From Apiotrichum sp. Y4204 (taxonomy: Eukaryota; Basidiomycota; Tremellomycetes; Trichosporonales; Trichosporonaceae), in assembly GCA_025531455.1 (NCBI GenBank), contig JAMYHL010000109.1:37794-101793 (forward strand): a stretch of DNA of 64,000 nt. The letters run 5' to 3'. Below, piece by piece: positions 25,501-37,725 of the stretch (position 1 is the stretch's first letter; every line of letters starts with the position of its first letter). The position numbers were made by a program, and so were the translations under genes. Below the pieces are notes generated by a model, which saw only the letters and a list, made by a program, of their open reading frames with translations, did not search any database and was not told where the DNA came from.

Positions 25501-27220
25501 ATCGAAAAGTTCCTCATGAAGAGCGAGAAGCAGTTCTTCAACGAGATGAAGAAGGAGAAGCTCACCGCCATGTCTGCTGCTCTCAGTGTCCGCTCTCGCG
25601 ACTCGATGTCTCCTGGCTCGTTCCTGCACCACTCGCCCCGCGGCTCGACGATCGACGGCTTCCGTCCCGACTCTCCCGTTGGGCAGTACTCGTCCATGTC
25701 TGGACACAGCCATGTCGACGAATATGGCGGGGAGATCCTTCCCTTTGGAGAGGATGGGGAGAAGCCCATGACTCGTACTCAGGTGCTCATGGACCGGTCC
25801 ATCGGTCAATGGCCCCTGTACACCATCGTTATCTCTCTCGGCCAGCTGCTTTCTGCGACGTCCTTCCAGCTTTCCCTTCTCGGCGGCAGCAACACGCAGA
25901 CCGCCGTGGACCTGTACATCATCTGTGCCATCTTTGTTGTCGCTTCGCTCTTCTGGTACACGCTCTTCCGCATGCGCCCGTCGGTCTACGTCCTAACAAT
26001 CCCTTGGCTCATGTTCGGTATTGCCTTCTTCCTCATTGGCTTCCCGTCGCTCCGTGGTGTCTTCCTGCCTCCCCGCAAGTGGCTCACCAAGGTCGCAACA
26101 TGGTTCTATGCCATCGCCTCTGCTGCCGGCTTCCTCTTCTTCGGCCTCAACTTTGGTGAAGAAGCAGGTGCTGCCACCGAGATCTGGATCCTGCGTGCCT
26201 GCATCGTTCAAGGTCTCCAACAGATTTGGGGTGAGTTGTGTCATGAACAATAAGCGAAGCTTTACTGACTGTCAGTCTCTGCCCTCTGGTACTGGGGTTA
26301 CACGCTCAGCGGCACCAACCCTGACCGCTACGTTGTCCCGCGTGCGATCATCTGCGTTACGTGGCCGCTTGCTGCCATGTCCTTCCTCTTTGCGTACCTC
26401 ATGTGGTTCGGCCTGCCCGAGTACTACCACCAGATCCCGCCGTACGTGCCCAACTTTTTCAAGACGCTGGTGCGCCGCAAGCTGGTCATCTGGTTCTTGA
26501 TTTCGGAGATTCTGCGCAACTACTGGCTCTCGACGGTGTACGGCCGCAACTGGGAGTTCCTGTGGCGCACGGCGAATGTGCCCGCATGGTCGGTGGTCAT
26601 TATGATTGCCATCTTCTTTGTTGGTGTTTGGGGTCTTCTTATGGGCCTTCTTATCAGTGAGTGCCGTGGCAATGGATGAATGGGCGCAGACTGACAAACA
26701 GAATACGCAAAGGTGCACTCGTGGCTCCTGCCCGTGTTTGCCGTCGGCCTTGGCTGCCCGAGGTGGTGCCAGATGTTCTGGGGTATCTCGGGTCTTGGCC
26801 TCTATGTCTCATGGGGCAGCTCTGCGGGTCCTTACATGTGAGTAGCAGCGTGTATTAGCTTCTAGTTCTCTGCTGACATCTAGTTCCACCTGCTTGTGGC
26901 TCTGGCTCGGCGTGTTGGACGCGATCCAGGGTGTTGGACTCGGCATGATCCTGCTGCAGACGCTGTCACGTCTACACGTGTGCGCGACGCTGGCAGCCGC
27001 GCAGCTCCTCGGCTCGGTCGTCCTCATGATCGCGCGTGCGACGTCCCCAGACAAGAACGGCCCCGGCAATGTGTTCCCGAATGCGGCATTCTGGACGCTC
27101 TCGACTGGCCAGAACAACCCTGTTGCGCACTGGGAGTTTTGGCTCTGCCTGGTCTGCCAGCTGATCATTCCCATCGGCTACTTCATCTTCTTCCGCAAGG
27201 AGCAGTTGAGTAAGCCTTAA
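19583..27220 (+). CDS. AGS1: Alpha-1,3-glucan synthase
   Basis: Exons 19583-19742, 19824-19894, 19935-20317, 20352-26230, 26276-26656, 26702-26837 and 26884-27220 join to 2448 residues, close to the usual size of about 2400. The enzyme makes cell-wall alpha-1,3-glucan, which in Cryptococcus anchors the capsule. Order: an N-terminal hydrophobic signal-like segment (about 24-37); an extracellular GH13 amylase-like domain with GIRIDKATQV (conserved Arg/Asp) and FIPGEITG; a membrane segment near 1081-1105; a cytosolic GT5 starch-synthase-like domain starting near 1175 with the KIGGLG sugar-nucleotide motif and PSRDEPFGLVAVEFG; a Ser-rich linker; then a multi-pass membrane region from about 2020 to the end, thought to export the chain. 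Joining exons 3 and 4 at the second AG gives GFKGHLNSS, matching the family. Confidence 0.96.
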
Positions 27221-27878
27221 GCGAGAGAGTGAGAGTAGAGGATGAGTGGACAATTACATAGAGAGAAAGAGGAGAGACTGGAGATGGGAGGGGAGAGGAG
27301 GAGAGGAGAAGATAGGAGAGTGTCGAGTGCACTGGACAGTAGTACAAGTAGACGAGTCACGAACATGGTTTATATCACGGATTTTGCTTCCCCCCCTAGA
27401 GCCTCTCACGCATCGAGCCGGTGCCTATGCAACTGTGCTCCTAGCCACAATGCGCGCCGAGCGCACAAAGTAGCACGCAGCAAGCAGGGAGGAGCTCGAG
27501 ATGGGACATGAGACAGGCATAGGAGAGACATGCATAGTTGAATGTGGATAGATGCATTGCCTGGTTGGACGGAAGCAGATGTATCGATGCAACAGTGTTG
27601 TGGGGTTCGATGGCTGCAATCGGATCTCTGATGGAGAGATTGCGGTGAGATACGACGCCGACACTGACGATAAACGCGACGACGACGGCAACAAGCAGAG
27701 CAGCAAGCAGGATACCATAAGTAGTCATCAACAACATCAACATACACACACACACACATATCGCACACATATCACACACACGTTTGCCCAGCATCAGCAT
27801 CATTATCACCATCACCATACATTCACCCAAGAACCGACTGAATTCTCTCAACCACTACATCCCACATGCTCTAGCCCG
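27221..27878. other. Intergenic region between AGS1 and MED13
   Basis: Starts with a GA-rich stretch (27227-27320) that is probably AGS1 3' UTR. It contains a CA microsatellite near 27738-27785 and short CAT/CAC repeats near 27795-27820 before the MED13 start. No separate gene seen. Confidence 0.5.
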
Positions 27879-30800
27879 ATGCCCGACCTCCTCGCCGGCC
27901 TGCCTCCGCGGGCGAGCACGCCCGTCCCGGGCCTATGGCTCCTCCCGTGTCCCGACACGTTGGGCGTGTACGTCTTTGGCGTGAAGGAGGACGACGCCGA
28001 GGGTGGGAATAACGCGAATGGGAATGGTAATGGGAACTCGAAGGAGGATGCCGCCGAAGCCGACACCAAAGCCAAGGACGGCGAGCCCAAACCCCAACCG
28101 CAGCTCGCCATCCCGGGAACGAGCCGCTCGCCGAGCACAGTGCGGTCTCCTATGCCGAATGATAAAGCGACATCACTCTCGCCGGCCACATCTACAACAG
28201 CAGCAGCAGCAGCCGCACCCCCGACGCCGACGACTGCAACACTCCCCGCACACCCCCCGACAGCGGCGGCGCTCGCGCCACTCCGCGCCGACCCGCTCGA
28301 GCGCGCGTGGGCGGCCCTCAACTCGGGCGTGAGCGAGGCCGAGGTGCGCGCCCTCTTTGGATCCCCTTGCGCGGTTGTTGTTCCCGGCGCACGCCGCGAG
28401 CTGTGGGTTTTCTCGGCACGAGAGGTGCCCCTCCCAGAAGGATGTGTCGGTGAGTGACCGAGATGCTTCATAGAAGTTGTGCAGGATACATACTGACATG
28501 CTACAGAGCTCGCACGCCAACCACCACTAAGCCTCGCGTCGACGCTGACCTGCGCCGCACACCCACACCCTTCTCTCGCTTGCCTTTCGTCGTGCAGTCC
28601 GACATTCGCGCCGCCGCCCGTGTGGGCGAAGCTGGAGGCCGCCGCGGGCGAGAAGCTCGCGTGGGCGATGGGACTCCGCATCTCCCTTCTCCCCGGCACT
28701 GTCGCGCTCGGCCCAGAGCCATTCGATGTGCGCCTCCGCCCGACGAGCGGGAGCGCCGGTATGCCCGGCATGCTCCCCATTCCAGGCATCGACGCCGCGT
28801 CCTCGACAGCACTGATTCTCTCCGCCAAACCCCGCCCGCCGCCGTACTGCGCGCCCTTCCCACCCGCACCCATTCCCGGACCAGGCGCAGAGCCCATCGT
28901 CCTCCGTCCGCTCTCTCTCCCCGCCCTCCTCCTCGCCCCGCACACAGTCAACAGTGCGCAGGACGCGCGCCTCGTCACCGCATTCGACGCAACGCTCGGC
29001 GAGGGATGGAAGGCTGGGCGCGCAGAGGCGCGCATTGCGGCACAGGCGCGCGGCGCCCCAACATCAGACTGGAGCATCTTCTTCGTTCCCATCACCACGC
29101 GCTCCAAGAGCCTCGCCAGCAGTCTACCCAGCGCAGTGGCTGCCGAGTGGCGCGGCGCACACGGCGTCGTCACCGTGTGGCCTTCGCACCTCGCGCGCCC
29201 GCTTGCTTCTCCGCGGCGGCCAGAGGCCGCGCGCGCGCCCAATCCGAGCTCGGGGCTCGGCGCCCCCGCGGATCTTCTCAGCACGGCAACTGGGGTGTTC
29301 GACTTTTTCTCCTCGTACTCCGAGCCCGAGCCGGATGCCGAGGACGAGGAGGAGGTGGAGGTGGAGGAGCTCCCCGTGCAGGAGGACGATAGTAGCAGCA
29401 AGCGCGAGGACGAGAGTGTTGATGACCTGTTTTCGGCGCACTCGAGCCCCGAGCCGGAGCCAGAGCCGGAACCGGAGCCGGAAGCCGATGGGGAGGTATA
29501 TGCCAGCGCGTTTACGACGCCGCGTGCGGGCGCGCTGGAGCTCGATACTGGCGCGGATGGGGGGCTGGGGGAGGTGACGATGGACGACATCAACGATCTG
29601 TTCGGAGACGACGGTGACGGTGAGGAACCTCAAGAGAAGGCGGAAACGGCAGATGTGGAGATGGTCGAGCCGCCGGCGTTCCTCGCTCCGACAGTGGAGG
29701 AGGACCGCGCACCATCGCGCGCAAGCGAGATGACCAACGAGCAGCGCAACATGATCACCGAGGACGACTTCAACTTCTTCGACGACCACTCGCCTGCCGA
29801 GCTCGAGATTGAGGTCGCGACGCCCGAGACGCCAAAGGGCGAGCGCGTGTTTGAGCCAACGGGCGCGGAGCCCATGTTTGAGATCATCTCGCGGCCCGTC
29901 TCGCCGACACGGGTTCCTCAACCTGGACAGGGGCTGCGGATGGAGGCAATCGAGCGCGGGTTGCGTGATAGGCTCACTCGGCAGGAGGAGGAGGTGAGGG
30001 ATGAAGAGGCGAAGACGGAGACGGGCGAGGTAGAGCAGGATGAGCCGCCAGAAATCGAATCCCCCGAGCCTCCCGCCAAACGCATGCGCTTCGCCGACCT
30101 TGTTCCCGCCGCATTTGCACCGCTTCAGCTTCCCCCCGCGCGCCGACCGCGCTTCCCTTACGGCCTCCCATCGCCTGCTGCGACGGTATCTGGACTGAAT
30201 GCCGACTTGATAGACCGGTTACGCCAGTCGCAGAAGAAGCGCAAGGACAAGAACGTGCCCGCATACGATAATGGCGGGTACGACTACAGCGCAGGGTGGG
30301 ATGTCGAGTCCGAGTCGGATGAGTCGGAGGATGAATCGGCGCCCACAACGGGCGCGCCGCCTACCCCATCAAGTACTGGGGACGTCGAGGACGGGACGCC
30401 GGCTCCTCCTGCGGTGGTGCCCCCGCCCCCGACGACGGACGACGAGGTAGAGTTCGACGGAGGAGTGTGTGTTGGCGGCGAGTGGGCGTCGCTCAAGGAT
30501 GATCCTGCGGCGGCCGCCCCGCTTCTCCGTGCATGGGTGCCATCCTGGGCCGAGGTGAAGGACCCCGTCGACGCTTACCCTTCCCCTACCAGCCCCGCGG
30601 CGATCGATACCGTCGGCCCTCGCCTCGGCGACATCGACCTCGGAAACCTCGCGAATGCCGTCGTGCGCAACCGCCTCTTCCGGGAAGTGTTCGACTCGGC
30701 GGCGACACAGCAGGAGCCGGTGCGACCGCCGACGGTGTTCCTCAAGACGGGCGTTGCGCTGTCCGAACTGGCGGACGACGCGGCGGATGGTCTCGGTGGC

Positions 30801-32322
30801 CACTCGAAGTCGTACGCGCTCCCATCGGCCGTCGTGAATGTCGGCTATGGCGGGACTGTCATGCGCATCTCGGCCGCGGCGTTGCGATACTGGCGCGAGC
30901 TGGGTCTGACGCCCGTTGGCGGGCCGAAGAATGTGACCGCTTACGCGGTGTGCGAACCTGGCGAGGAGACGCAGCGTGCGGCCGCGGCATTCCTCAAAGA
31001 CATGGGCGAGGTGTACGCTGCGCATCAGCTTGGTGAGCATGTGCCTGGCCCTTCGGAGGAAAAGGAGAAGGAGGAGAAGGGGAAGAAGGAGGAGGAGACG
31101 GAGCAGGACAAGGAAAGCCAAGAGGAACCCGACTTTATCGGCGCCGTTCTCCCCACGCCGCTGTCTAGCCTCGCCGAGACGTTGCGCACTCTCCGCTCGC
31201 GCATTACCTCGCAGACCATCATCTACGTCATTACGCATAGCAGCTCCGTCGCGGCCACGACACTTGGCCCGCTCCTGTCCGGCGCGACTTGCGGGAAGAT
31301 GTCCGCGGTGCACGTTGTGCCCGCGGCGGCGATCCGCGTACCTAATCTCATGCCGCTCGCGTTCGAAGTATACGACCTGTTCCCGCGTGCTGTGCCCACC
31401 GTCAACCTGCACGGCAAGCCGCTCCCCGGTCCCGAGAAGTGGCTGCACTACCACGCCTTCACGCTAGCCGCCGACGAGCCCAAACCGCAACTGAGCATGA
31501 CTTGGCCGCAGCGGAGCTACGACGTGTTCGCGCGCTGGCGCAGTATCCACGGCGCGTGGGCGTGGCTCCCGAGCGTCGGCATCCTGGTAACGGCGGTCAC
31601 GGACACAGAGGGCGACGACATGCAAGTCCGCGCGGACAAGATGGACGCGGGTAGCACGCCGGCTGCGCGTGCCCAGCGCACCTGGGAGATTTTCAAAGAG
31701 TTTGCCGAGGGCTGCGCGACAGAGTGGCGCATGACTGTCGCCACGGGGCTGATGGCCAAGGAGGAGATTGATGGTGGGTATTGTGGTTTGGGTTTTACTG
31801 ACGACAGCCTGGATGGCTCTTGCTTCAGCACAGCCCGAGCCCGTTACCCTCGTCATGCTCGACCTCTCCGCGACGGACACCGCGCCTCGCCCACGGCCCC
31901 CGACCGCCAACGTCCCGCCTGCGACCTTTGCAGACGCTGGCGCGACTATCATCGACGAGTCTCTTACTGGAGGATGTGCGCCACTTGCGCGCCGCCTCGC
32001 GGTCGACCTTCCGAGTGCTGCGGGGTGCGATCCGGCGGACGCGTGCGGCCTCGGACGCGGCGCGACCGTCTTTCCGAAGTCATCCTTCGTGTTCAGTTTC
32101 GCAAACGCAACAGGGACGAGCGCCCGCAGCTGCCTGGTCCATGTCCTCCTGCACCGACCACCAGCAAATACAGAGGAAGAGGCAGCGGCTTTCCTCGCGC
32201 CCGAGCTCCACCGCCTCGCGTGTCTTGGCCGTCGGCGGTGGGGCCTCGACGGCGTGGGTGTCGCGCACGTCGAGGGCGTCGCGGCTGTGCGACGCGCGCT
32301 CGAGGCGATTGAGCGCGGGTGA
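27879..32322 (+). CDS. MED13: Mediator complex subunit 13 (CDK8 kinase module)
   Basis: Exons 27879-28449, 28507-31773 and 31829-32322 join to 1443 residues. MED13 (yeast Ssn2/Srb9) links the Cdk8-cyclin C kinase module to core Mediator. Evidence: an N-terminal region ending in LWVFSAREVPLP and VWAKLEAAAG, the fungal MED13 hallmark ITEDDFNFFDD (about 607-617), and a C-terminal Piwi-like half with IYVITHSSSVAATTLGPLL, NLMPLAFEVYDLFPR, WLPSVGILVTAVTDTEGD and VTLVMLDLSAT. Between these are disordered acidic and Lys/Glu-rich inserts, such as an EPEP repeat (29447-29490) and a KEKEEKGKKEE tract (about 31060). Splicing the second intron at TTCAG restores the frame into the last exon. Because fungal MED13 is poorly conserved, a domain search should confirm the name. 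Start ATG chosen as the first in frame after a non-coding, repeat-rich region. Confidence 0.78.
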
Positions 32323-32649
32323 GGGTATCCGGATCCGGAGTGTTATCGTGTTTATCGTTGCATTCTCGCATATGTCTATTGTACGCCTTGATGTATCTGT
32401 ACCGTACCCAACTTTGCACCTTTGAATCGCACAATGGGTATCAGCTGAGGTGTCAGCATGGAGGAGATGACATAGGGGGGTGGGGGGTGGGGGGTGCATG
32501 ATTAGGTACTGGACTGGTCACGTGACAGATGACCCACCTTGATGGATTTTTGGAAGTGACCACGGCCAGGAGATGGTCATTTCGAGGAGATGAGATTCCA
32601 ACAACCCAACATTGCTCCATCTCACACTCAATCGATCGCTATCATCAAC
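32323..32649. other. Intergenic region MED13-UTP12
   Basis: Short region holding the MED13 3' end and the UTP12 promoter. A G-rich tract (GGGGTGGGGGGTGGGGGGT type) lies at about 32475-32494. No gene seen. Confidence 0.5.
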
Positions 32650-35600
32650 ATGCGGTCATATATGCGCCATGGGCCGACACAGGTGCGTCCGATAGATGAC
32701 GAGGCCGAGCTTCGTACCCCTTTGGAGGAGCTCGCTGCCCGACATTGTGACAGCACTGACATCAGGCCTTTGGTATTGTGACTTCACCGACAGGCAACAG
32801 CGCATTTGATGGACGCCTCGCTTTCGTCCCGGGATGGGAAGACGTTCTCGTGTGGGACGTTAAGCGCGGGCAGATGGTGGGTACTACTGCTATGCACAGC
32901 TGACGGCAGGTGTCGATGTGGCATGCGACGGGAGTGACTTCGCCCATCACTGCGCTCGCGCGGGCACCGGGAGCCAGCGAGTCCGAGTCCGAGGCGGAGG
33001 CGGAGGCGGTGTTTGCAGTGGCGTACACGAACGGCGCGATCCGTCTTTGGAGCTGGGACTTTGCCACGGGCGGCGAGGCGACGGAGATTGTGACGTTCAA
33101 CGGACACAAGAAGGGCGTTGCGAGCCTTGCGTGGGACCGCGAAGGGAGCCGGCTCGCGTCGGGCGGGAGCGAGGGCGAGGTGGTCGTGTGGGACCGCGTT
33201 GCCGAGGTTGGACTGTACAGGCTCAAGGGACACCGCGGGCAGGTGACAAGCATCAATTTCCTCCCGCACCCCGTCCTGCCGAGCACCCAGCACCCCGGAT
33301 TCCTTGTCACCACGAGCCGCGACACGTACCTCAAGCTCTGGGACCTGAGTACCCAGCACTGTGTGCAGACTATTGTTGTTGGAAGGGGAGAGGTATGGTG
33401 CGCTGCTGTGCAGGAGCAGGCGGGAGAGGAGGAGAGTGAAGAGACCAGTGGGTCGTGGCTTATCCTCACGGGAGCGGCGGACGGCGAGGTCAAGGCGTGG
33501 ACTGTGGAGAAGGCTGCACTGGCGGATGGTTTGAAGGAGAACGAGAGCGGCGAGGTGAGTGACCTCTCGGAATGTCGCTGACTGTAGCTTCCCACTCTCA
33601 TCCACCCGCTGTGCACCGTCCCCCTGCCGGCGAGCACGCATCCCGTGACCCAACTCGCGTTCCACGGTTCGCAGCCCCTCATCTTTGCGCAGACGAGCGA
33701 CAAGACGACGGCGGTCCTTCGCCTCCGCTCCGAGGAGGAGGTAGCGGCCAAGCGCGCTCGGAGGAAGAAGCGCGATCGCGAGAAGAAGAAGAAGGGGAAG
33801 AAGGACAAGGAGGGGGAGGATGACGAGGAGGAGGATGTGGCTGAGACGGAGGTGGTCCCGTGGGGTGACCGCGTGACGACGTGGTGTGTCGTCAAGGCCA
33901 ATGCCAAGGTCAAGTCGTTTGCCCTCGCGCGCGACGAGCCGAATGCCAAGCATCTCGCCATCCTGCTTGCGCTCTCGAACAACTCGCTCGAGACGTACAC
34001 CGTCCCCTCGCCGGCACTGAGCGGGAAGGGCTCCAAGTCCAAGCTCGCAGACGGCAGCACGCCTGAGCCGGTCAAGACACACTCGGTCGAGATCCCGGGA
34101 CACCGGCAAGATGTACGTGCGCTGAGCGTGAGCAGCGACGACCAGACGTTGGCATCGGCCGCAAGCGGGACACTCAAAGTGTGGAACCTGCGCACGACCG
34201 CGTGCCTGCGTACAATGGAGTGCGGGTACGCGCTGTGCACAACGTTCCTCCCAGGTGACCGACACGTCGTGGTGGGCACGAAAGCGGGCGAGTTGCTGCT
34301 GTACGATGTGGCGGCGAGTACGCTGCTTGCGCGCTACGAGGCGCACAAGGGGCCCGTCTGGAGCATTCAGGTGCGCCCCGACGGGCGCGGGCTCGTGTCT
34401 GGCTCGGCGGACAAGGACGTCAAGTTCTGGGACTTTGAGATGCGCGAGGAGGGCGAGGGCGAGCGGGTTGTGAGCCGTCTGGGTGTCGAGACAGTGGTGA
34501 GTTGATCTGCTTGTGGGGATTTATAGCCGAGCTAACATGCAGTACAAGACCAAGCAGCTCGCGCTTGTGCACGTCCGCACGCTCAAGATGACCGACGACG
34601 TGCTGTGCGTCAAGTACTCGCCTGACTCGCGCTTCCTCGCCGTCGCGCTACTTGACTCGACGGTCAAGATCTTCTTCCAGGACACATTGAAGTTCTTCCT
34701 GTCCCTTTACGGCCACAAGGTGAGTGACTAATCTTTCGTCCGCTGATGGCAGCTCCCGGTTCTCTCGCTCGACATCTCCTCCGACTGCAAGCTCATAGTC
34801 ACGTGCTCGGCGGACAAGAACGTCAAGATATGGGGCCTTGACTTTGGTGACTGCCATCGCTCGCTGTTCGCGCACGACGACAGCGTCATGCAGGTCGCGT
34901 TCGAGAAGGACTCGCACTATTTCTGGACCGTCGGCAAGGACCGCATGGTCAAGTACTGGGACGGCGACAAGGTAGGTGCTGTGTGGCGCTGGACAGCACT
35001 GACATGCAGTTTGAGCTCATCCAGAAGCTGGAGGGACACCACGGCGAGATCTGGGCGCTGGCGGTGTCGAACCGGGGCGAATTTGTCGTGACGGGCTCGC
35101 ACGACAAGTCGATCCGGATCTGGGAGAAGACCGAGGAGCCTCTTTTCCTGGAAGAGGAGCGGGAACGGGAGATGGAGGCGGCGCACGACGCCGACCTGGC
35201 CGACGCGTTGAACCGCACGGGGCTGGACGACGATGATGAGGAGGGCGGTGCGGAGGCAGAGGCCGTGCAGAAACAGACGGCGGAGACGCTCATGGCCGGT
35301 GAGCGGATCATGGACGCGCTCGAGCTCGCCGACGCAGACCGCGCCGCGTTTGCAGAGTACGAGGCGGAGAAGGCGCGTCTGGGCGAAGCTGGCGCCGCTC
35401 TCCCACCGCCAACCCGCGCGCCCGAGCTCGTTGCGCGTGGGGTCGAGCCAGACGAACACGTGTACAATACCCTCGCTAAGATCCCCGCCGGACACATGGA
35501 GGACGCGCTGCTGGTTCTTCCCTTCCAGCAGGTCGTCAGCCTCCTCGGCTACCTCGACGATTGGGCCGTGAACGTGAGTTGATGGGCCATCCAATCATAA

Positions 35601-35916
35601 CTGACAGCAGGGACGCGACATCATCCTCACCTCGCGGCTGCTACACTTCCTCCTGCGGACGCACCACTCGCAGCTCGTCTCGAACCGGGTCATGCGGGCG
35701 CGGATGGTCTCGCTGCGTGCCAACGTCCGCTCTGCTCTGGAGCGCCAGCGCGCGCGCATGGGGTACAACCTCGCTGCGCTCCGCTTCCTGCGCGCACGGT
35801 GGGAGAGCGATCACACGGCTGGCTTGCTCGAGGAGGAGGGCTTTGATGAGGAGGCGGTGCGGAAGCGTCTCGCCGAGGGCAGGGCGAAGCGGAAGAGGGT
35901 AGACGTTAGGGCGTAG
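32650..35916 (+). CDS. UTP12: U3 snoRNP / small-subunit processome WD40 protein Utp12 (Dip2/WDR3)
   Basis: Eight exons, 32650-32682, 32766-32876, 32910-33554, 33588-34496, 34543-34719, 34753-34971, 35010-35573, 35611-35916, give 987 residues (yeast Dip2 has 943). The protein acts in the nucleolus in the UTP-B subcomplex for 18S rRNA processing. The N-terminus [17 protein letters not shown] matches the family. Two WD40 propellers follow, with repeats ending in LWD, VWD, VWNL, FWDF and IWGL. Diagnostic is [14 protein letters not shown] followed by [25 protein letters not shown], then the C-terminal Utp12 domain ([44 protein letters not shown]). A Lys/Glu-rich insert lies near 33750-33850 between propeller blades. 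Four introns are only 33-38 nt; all exon joins keep frame. Confidence 0.95.
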
Positions 35917-36075
35917 GAGCATAGATATTGATATTCATCTGCATCGCATTGGGCTTGAAGTGTCGGACATCGGCTTGAGGGGGGCCGAGGGGGCCGAGTC
36001 TGCGTCGATTGCCACTGGGTTCACTTCTCCGCCTTGGTACACGTATTGATACATTTTTGATGCACACTGAATGCT

Positions 36076-37375
36076 CTATGAAACCTCGACGAGCTCGAGC
36101 TCATCGTCGTCACTCTCCATGTCCTCATCATCGTCATCATCAATATCGTCGTCGTCGTCGTCTTCGCCGAGGTCGGGCTTGGCACCGCCCTCTTCGCCCT
36201 CGCCTTTGCCCGTCTTCCAGTGCTCGTTGAGCGCGTACAGATTCGCATACGGCCCCTCCTTGTTAAGCGTCGCCACGTCCTTGAGCACCTCGCGGAGCCA
36301 CTGCTCCGGCTGCTGCAGCGTCGCCTTGAGCGCTGAGAGGGACCAGTAGGGCTTTTCGTTAAAGCATGCAAACAGGCGGTCGGTGAGCTCGCCGCGCTCG
36401 AGGCGCGCAAACCGCTCGCCGGGGACGACGCGCGACTGGCCAAGCACCATGCCTTGTCCGAGGGTGGACGAGGCGTTGGCGAAACCTGATGCCAGCTGGT
36501 TGAGCTTGGCCTGCGACATGACCGTGTCGTCGAGCATGACGATGGGACTGGGGTCAGAAAGCACAAGTGGGGGCTGGCGCACCGCTTCGACTGCTCCGCC
36601 TCGAGACGCCGCTGTTCCAGAATCTTGAGGTACTTTGCCGAGTGAATCGGACGGACGCTTCCCTCGTGGTCGAGCGCGCCAAGAAGCCGTGGCCGTGCTA
36701 GACAGTGTCAGTACGGGGGAACATAAGAACTCGAGCTTTGCCAGCTCCACACACCCTTCTGGCGCTTGCGCTTCGCAGCGCTGTGCTCCTCGCCCGGCTG
36801 CGACACCCAGGTGCGGATGTGTTCCGTGAACACATACGTGTTCTTCACAGTGTGTGACGGTAGCACAACCTCGTACTCGTCCGGAATGCCCGAGACGTCC
36901 AGGCGCTTGCGCTTGCGCTCGCCGTCAGACGCCGGCGGCGTCTTGTCCTCGGATGGCAGACGGAGAGTGATCACCGGAGGCGTTTTGCTGCATGTCAGTA
37001 TGGGACACTGGGAGGACGGTAGTAGGTCCGATGTTCGAGGTCTAGGACTCATTCACTGACTTGTTGTCGACGACGAGCGTGCCGAGGTGCACGCCGCTTT
37101 CCCGCACCTGCTCCCATCGCTCAAGAAGGAAGCGGGGAATCTGTTCATCAGCATCGGTCCACAAACAAGTAGTGCGCATGTCTTGGCGAAGCGATTGCAT
37201 CTCTCTTGCTTTATTGTTCGTGGGTGGCGAAACGGCTCTCGATACCCACCTTCATCGCCCACACCTTGCTCTGCCCCGCCGAGGCGGACACCTCGAGCTC
37301 CTCCTCCTCCACGGGAATGTTAAAGACATCATGCCCGTCGACCGTGATCGTCGGCTTGATGTCCGGCTGCGACAT
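36076..37375 (-). CDS. TFG2: Transcription initiation factor TFIIF subunit beta
   Basis: Minus-strand exons 37375-37250, 37140-37061, 36987-36755, 36697-36583 and 36547-36076 join to 341 residues, normal for the family. TFIIF beta (RAP30/Tfg2) recruits RNA polymerase II to promoters. The N-terminal part (KVWAMK, IPRFLLERWEQ, GTLVVDN) is the dimerisation domain with TFIIF alpha. Next come NTYVFTEHIR, then ARPRLLGALDHEGSVRPIHSAKYLKILEQRR. The C-terminal winged helix is clear: ELTDRLFACFNEKPYWSLSALK and QPEQWLREVLKDVATLNKEGPYANLY. The protein ends in a very acidic Asp-rich tail. The last intron is 35 nt. The gene diverges from the epsin gene across about 350 bp. Its 3' end lies about 160 bp from the UTP12 3' end (convergent). 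Confidence 0.93.
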
Positions 37376-37725
37376 AGTGATGGGATGGATGGGAGAGGGG
37401 AGAGGAGAAGAGTCGAGTTGGACAAAAGAGTGTGTTGTTGAGATGAAGGCCGCAAGTTGTCATGAGATGGAGTAGAGTGTTGGGGGGTTCGAGTGCGGAG
37501 ATTGCGGCAAAAGCGGCACTGTGGCTCATCTTCTGTGTGTGCAGGTGGTTCCCGTGTGCGTCACAGCCACGTCCCACCCGCTGCCTCTGCTCCGTCGTCA
37601 CCACCACTCGACTGCTCCTCACCACGACATTTGTCTTCCTCACCACCTCTTGTCTCTGTACACCCTCTCAACGCGGCACACTCCTCTTTTACCGATCAAC
37701 ACTGGCACATCGCCCCTTGCCCGCC
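37376..37725. promoter_or_regulatory. Divergent promoter region TFG2 / epsin
   Basis: About 350 bp between the start codons of TFG2 (-) and the epsin gene (+). Rich in CACC and CTCC on the top strand near the epsin ATG and in GAGAGG runs near TFG2. No clear TATA box seen. Confidence 0.5.

Noticed and set aside
27730..27830. Short CA and CAT repeats that resemble a spaced array
   Set aside because: Simple microsatellites, not repeat-spacer units; CRISPR arrays are not expected in a fungal nucleus.
27848..29593. Long minus-strand open frame (581 codons) opposite MED13
   Set aside because: Low-complexity Ser/Ala/Arg reading caused by GC-rich codons of MED13 on the other strand, whose reading contains family motifs.
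32762..34346. Two minus-strand frames of more than 500 codons opposite UTP12
   Set aside because: Shadows of the WD40 gene; both cross its introns and lack conserved motifs.
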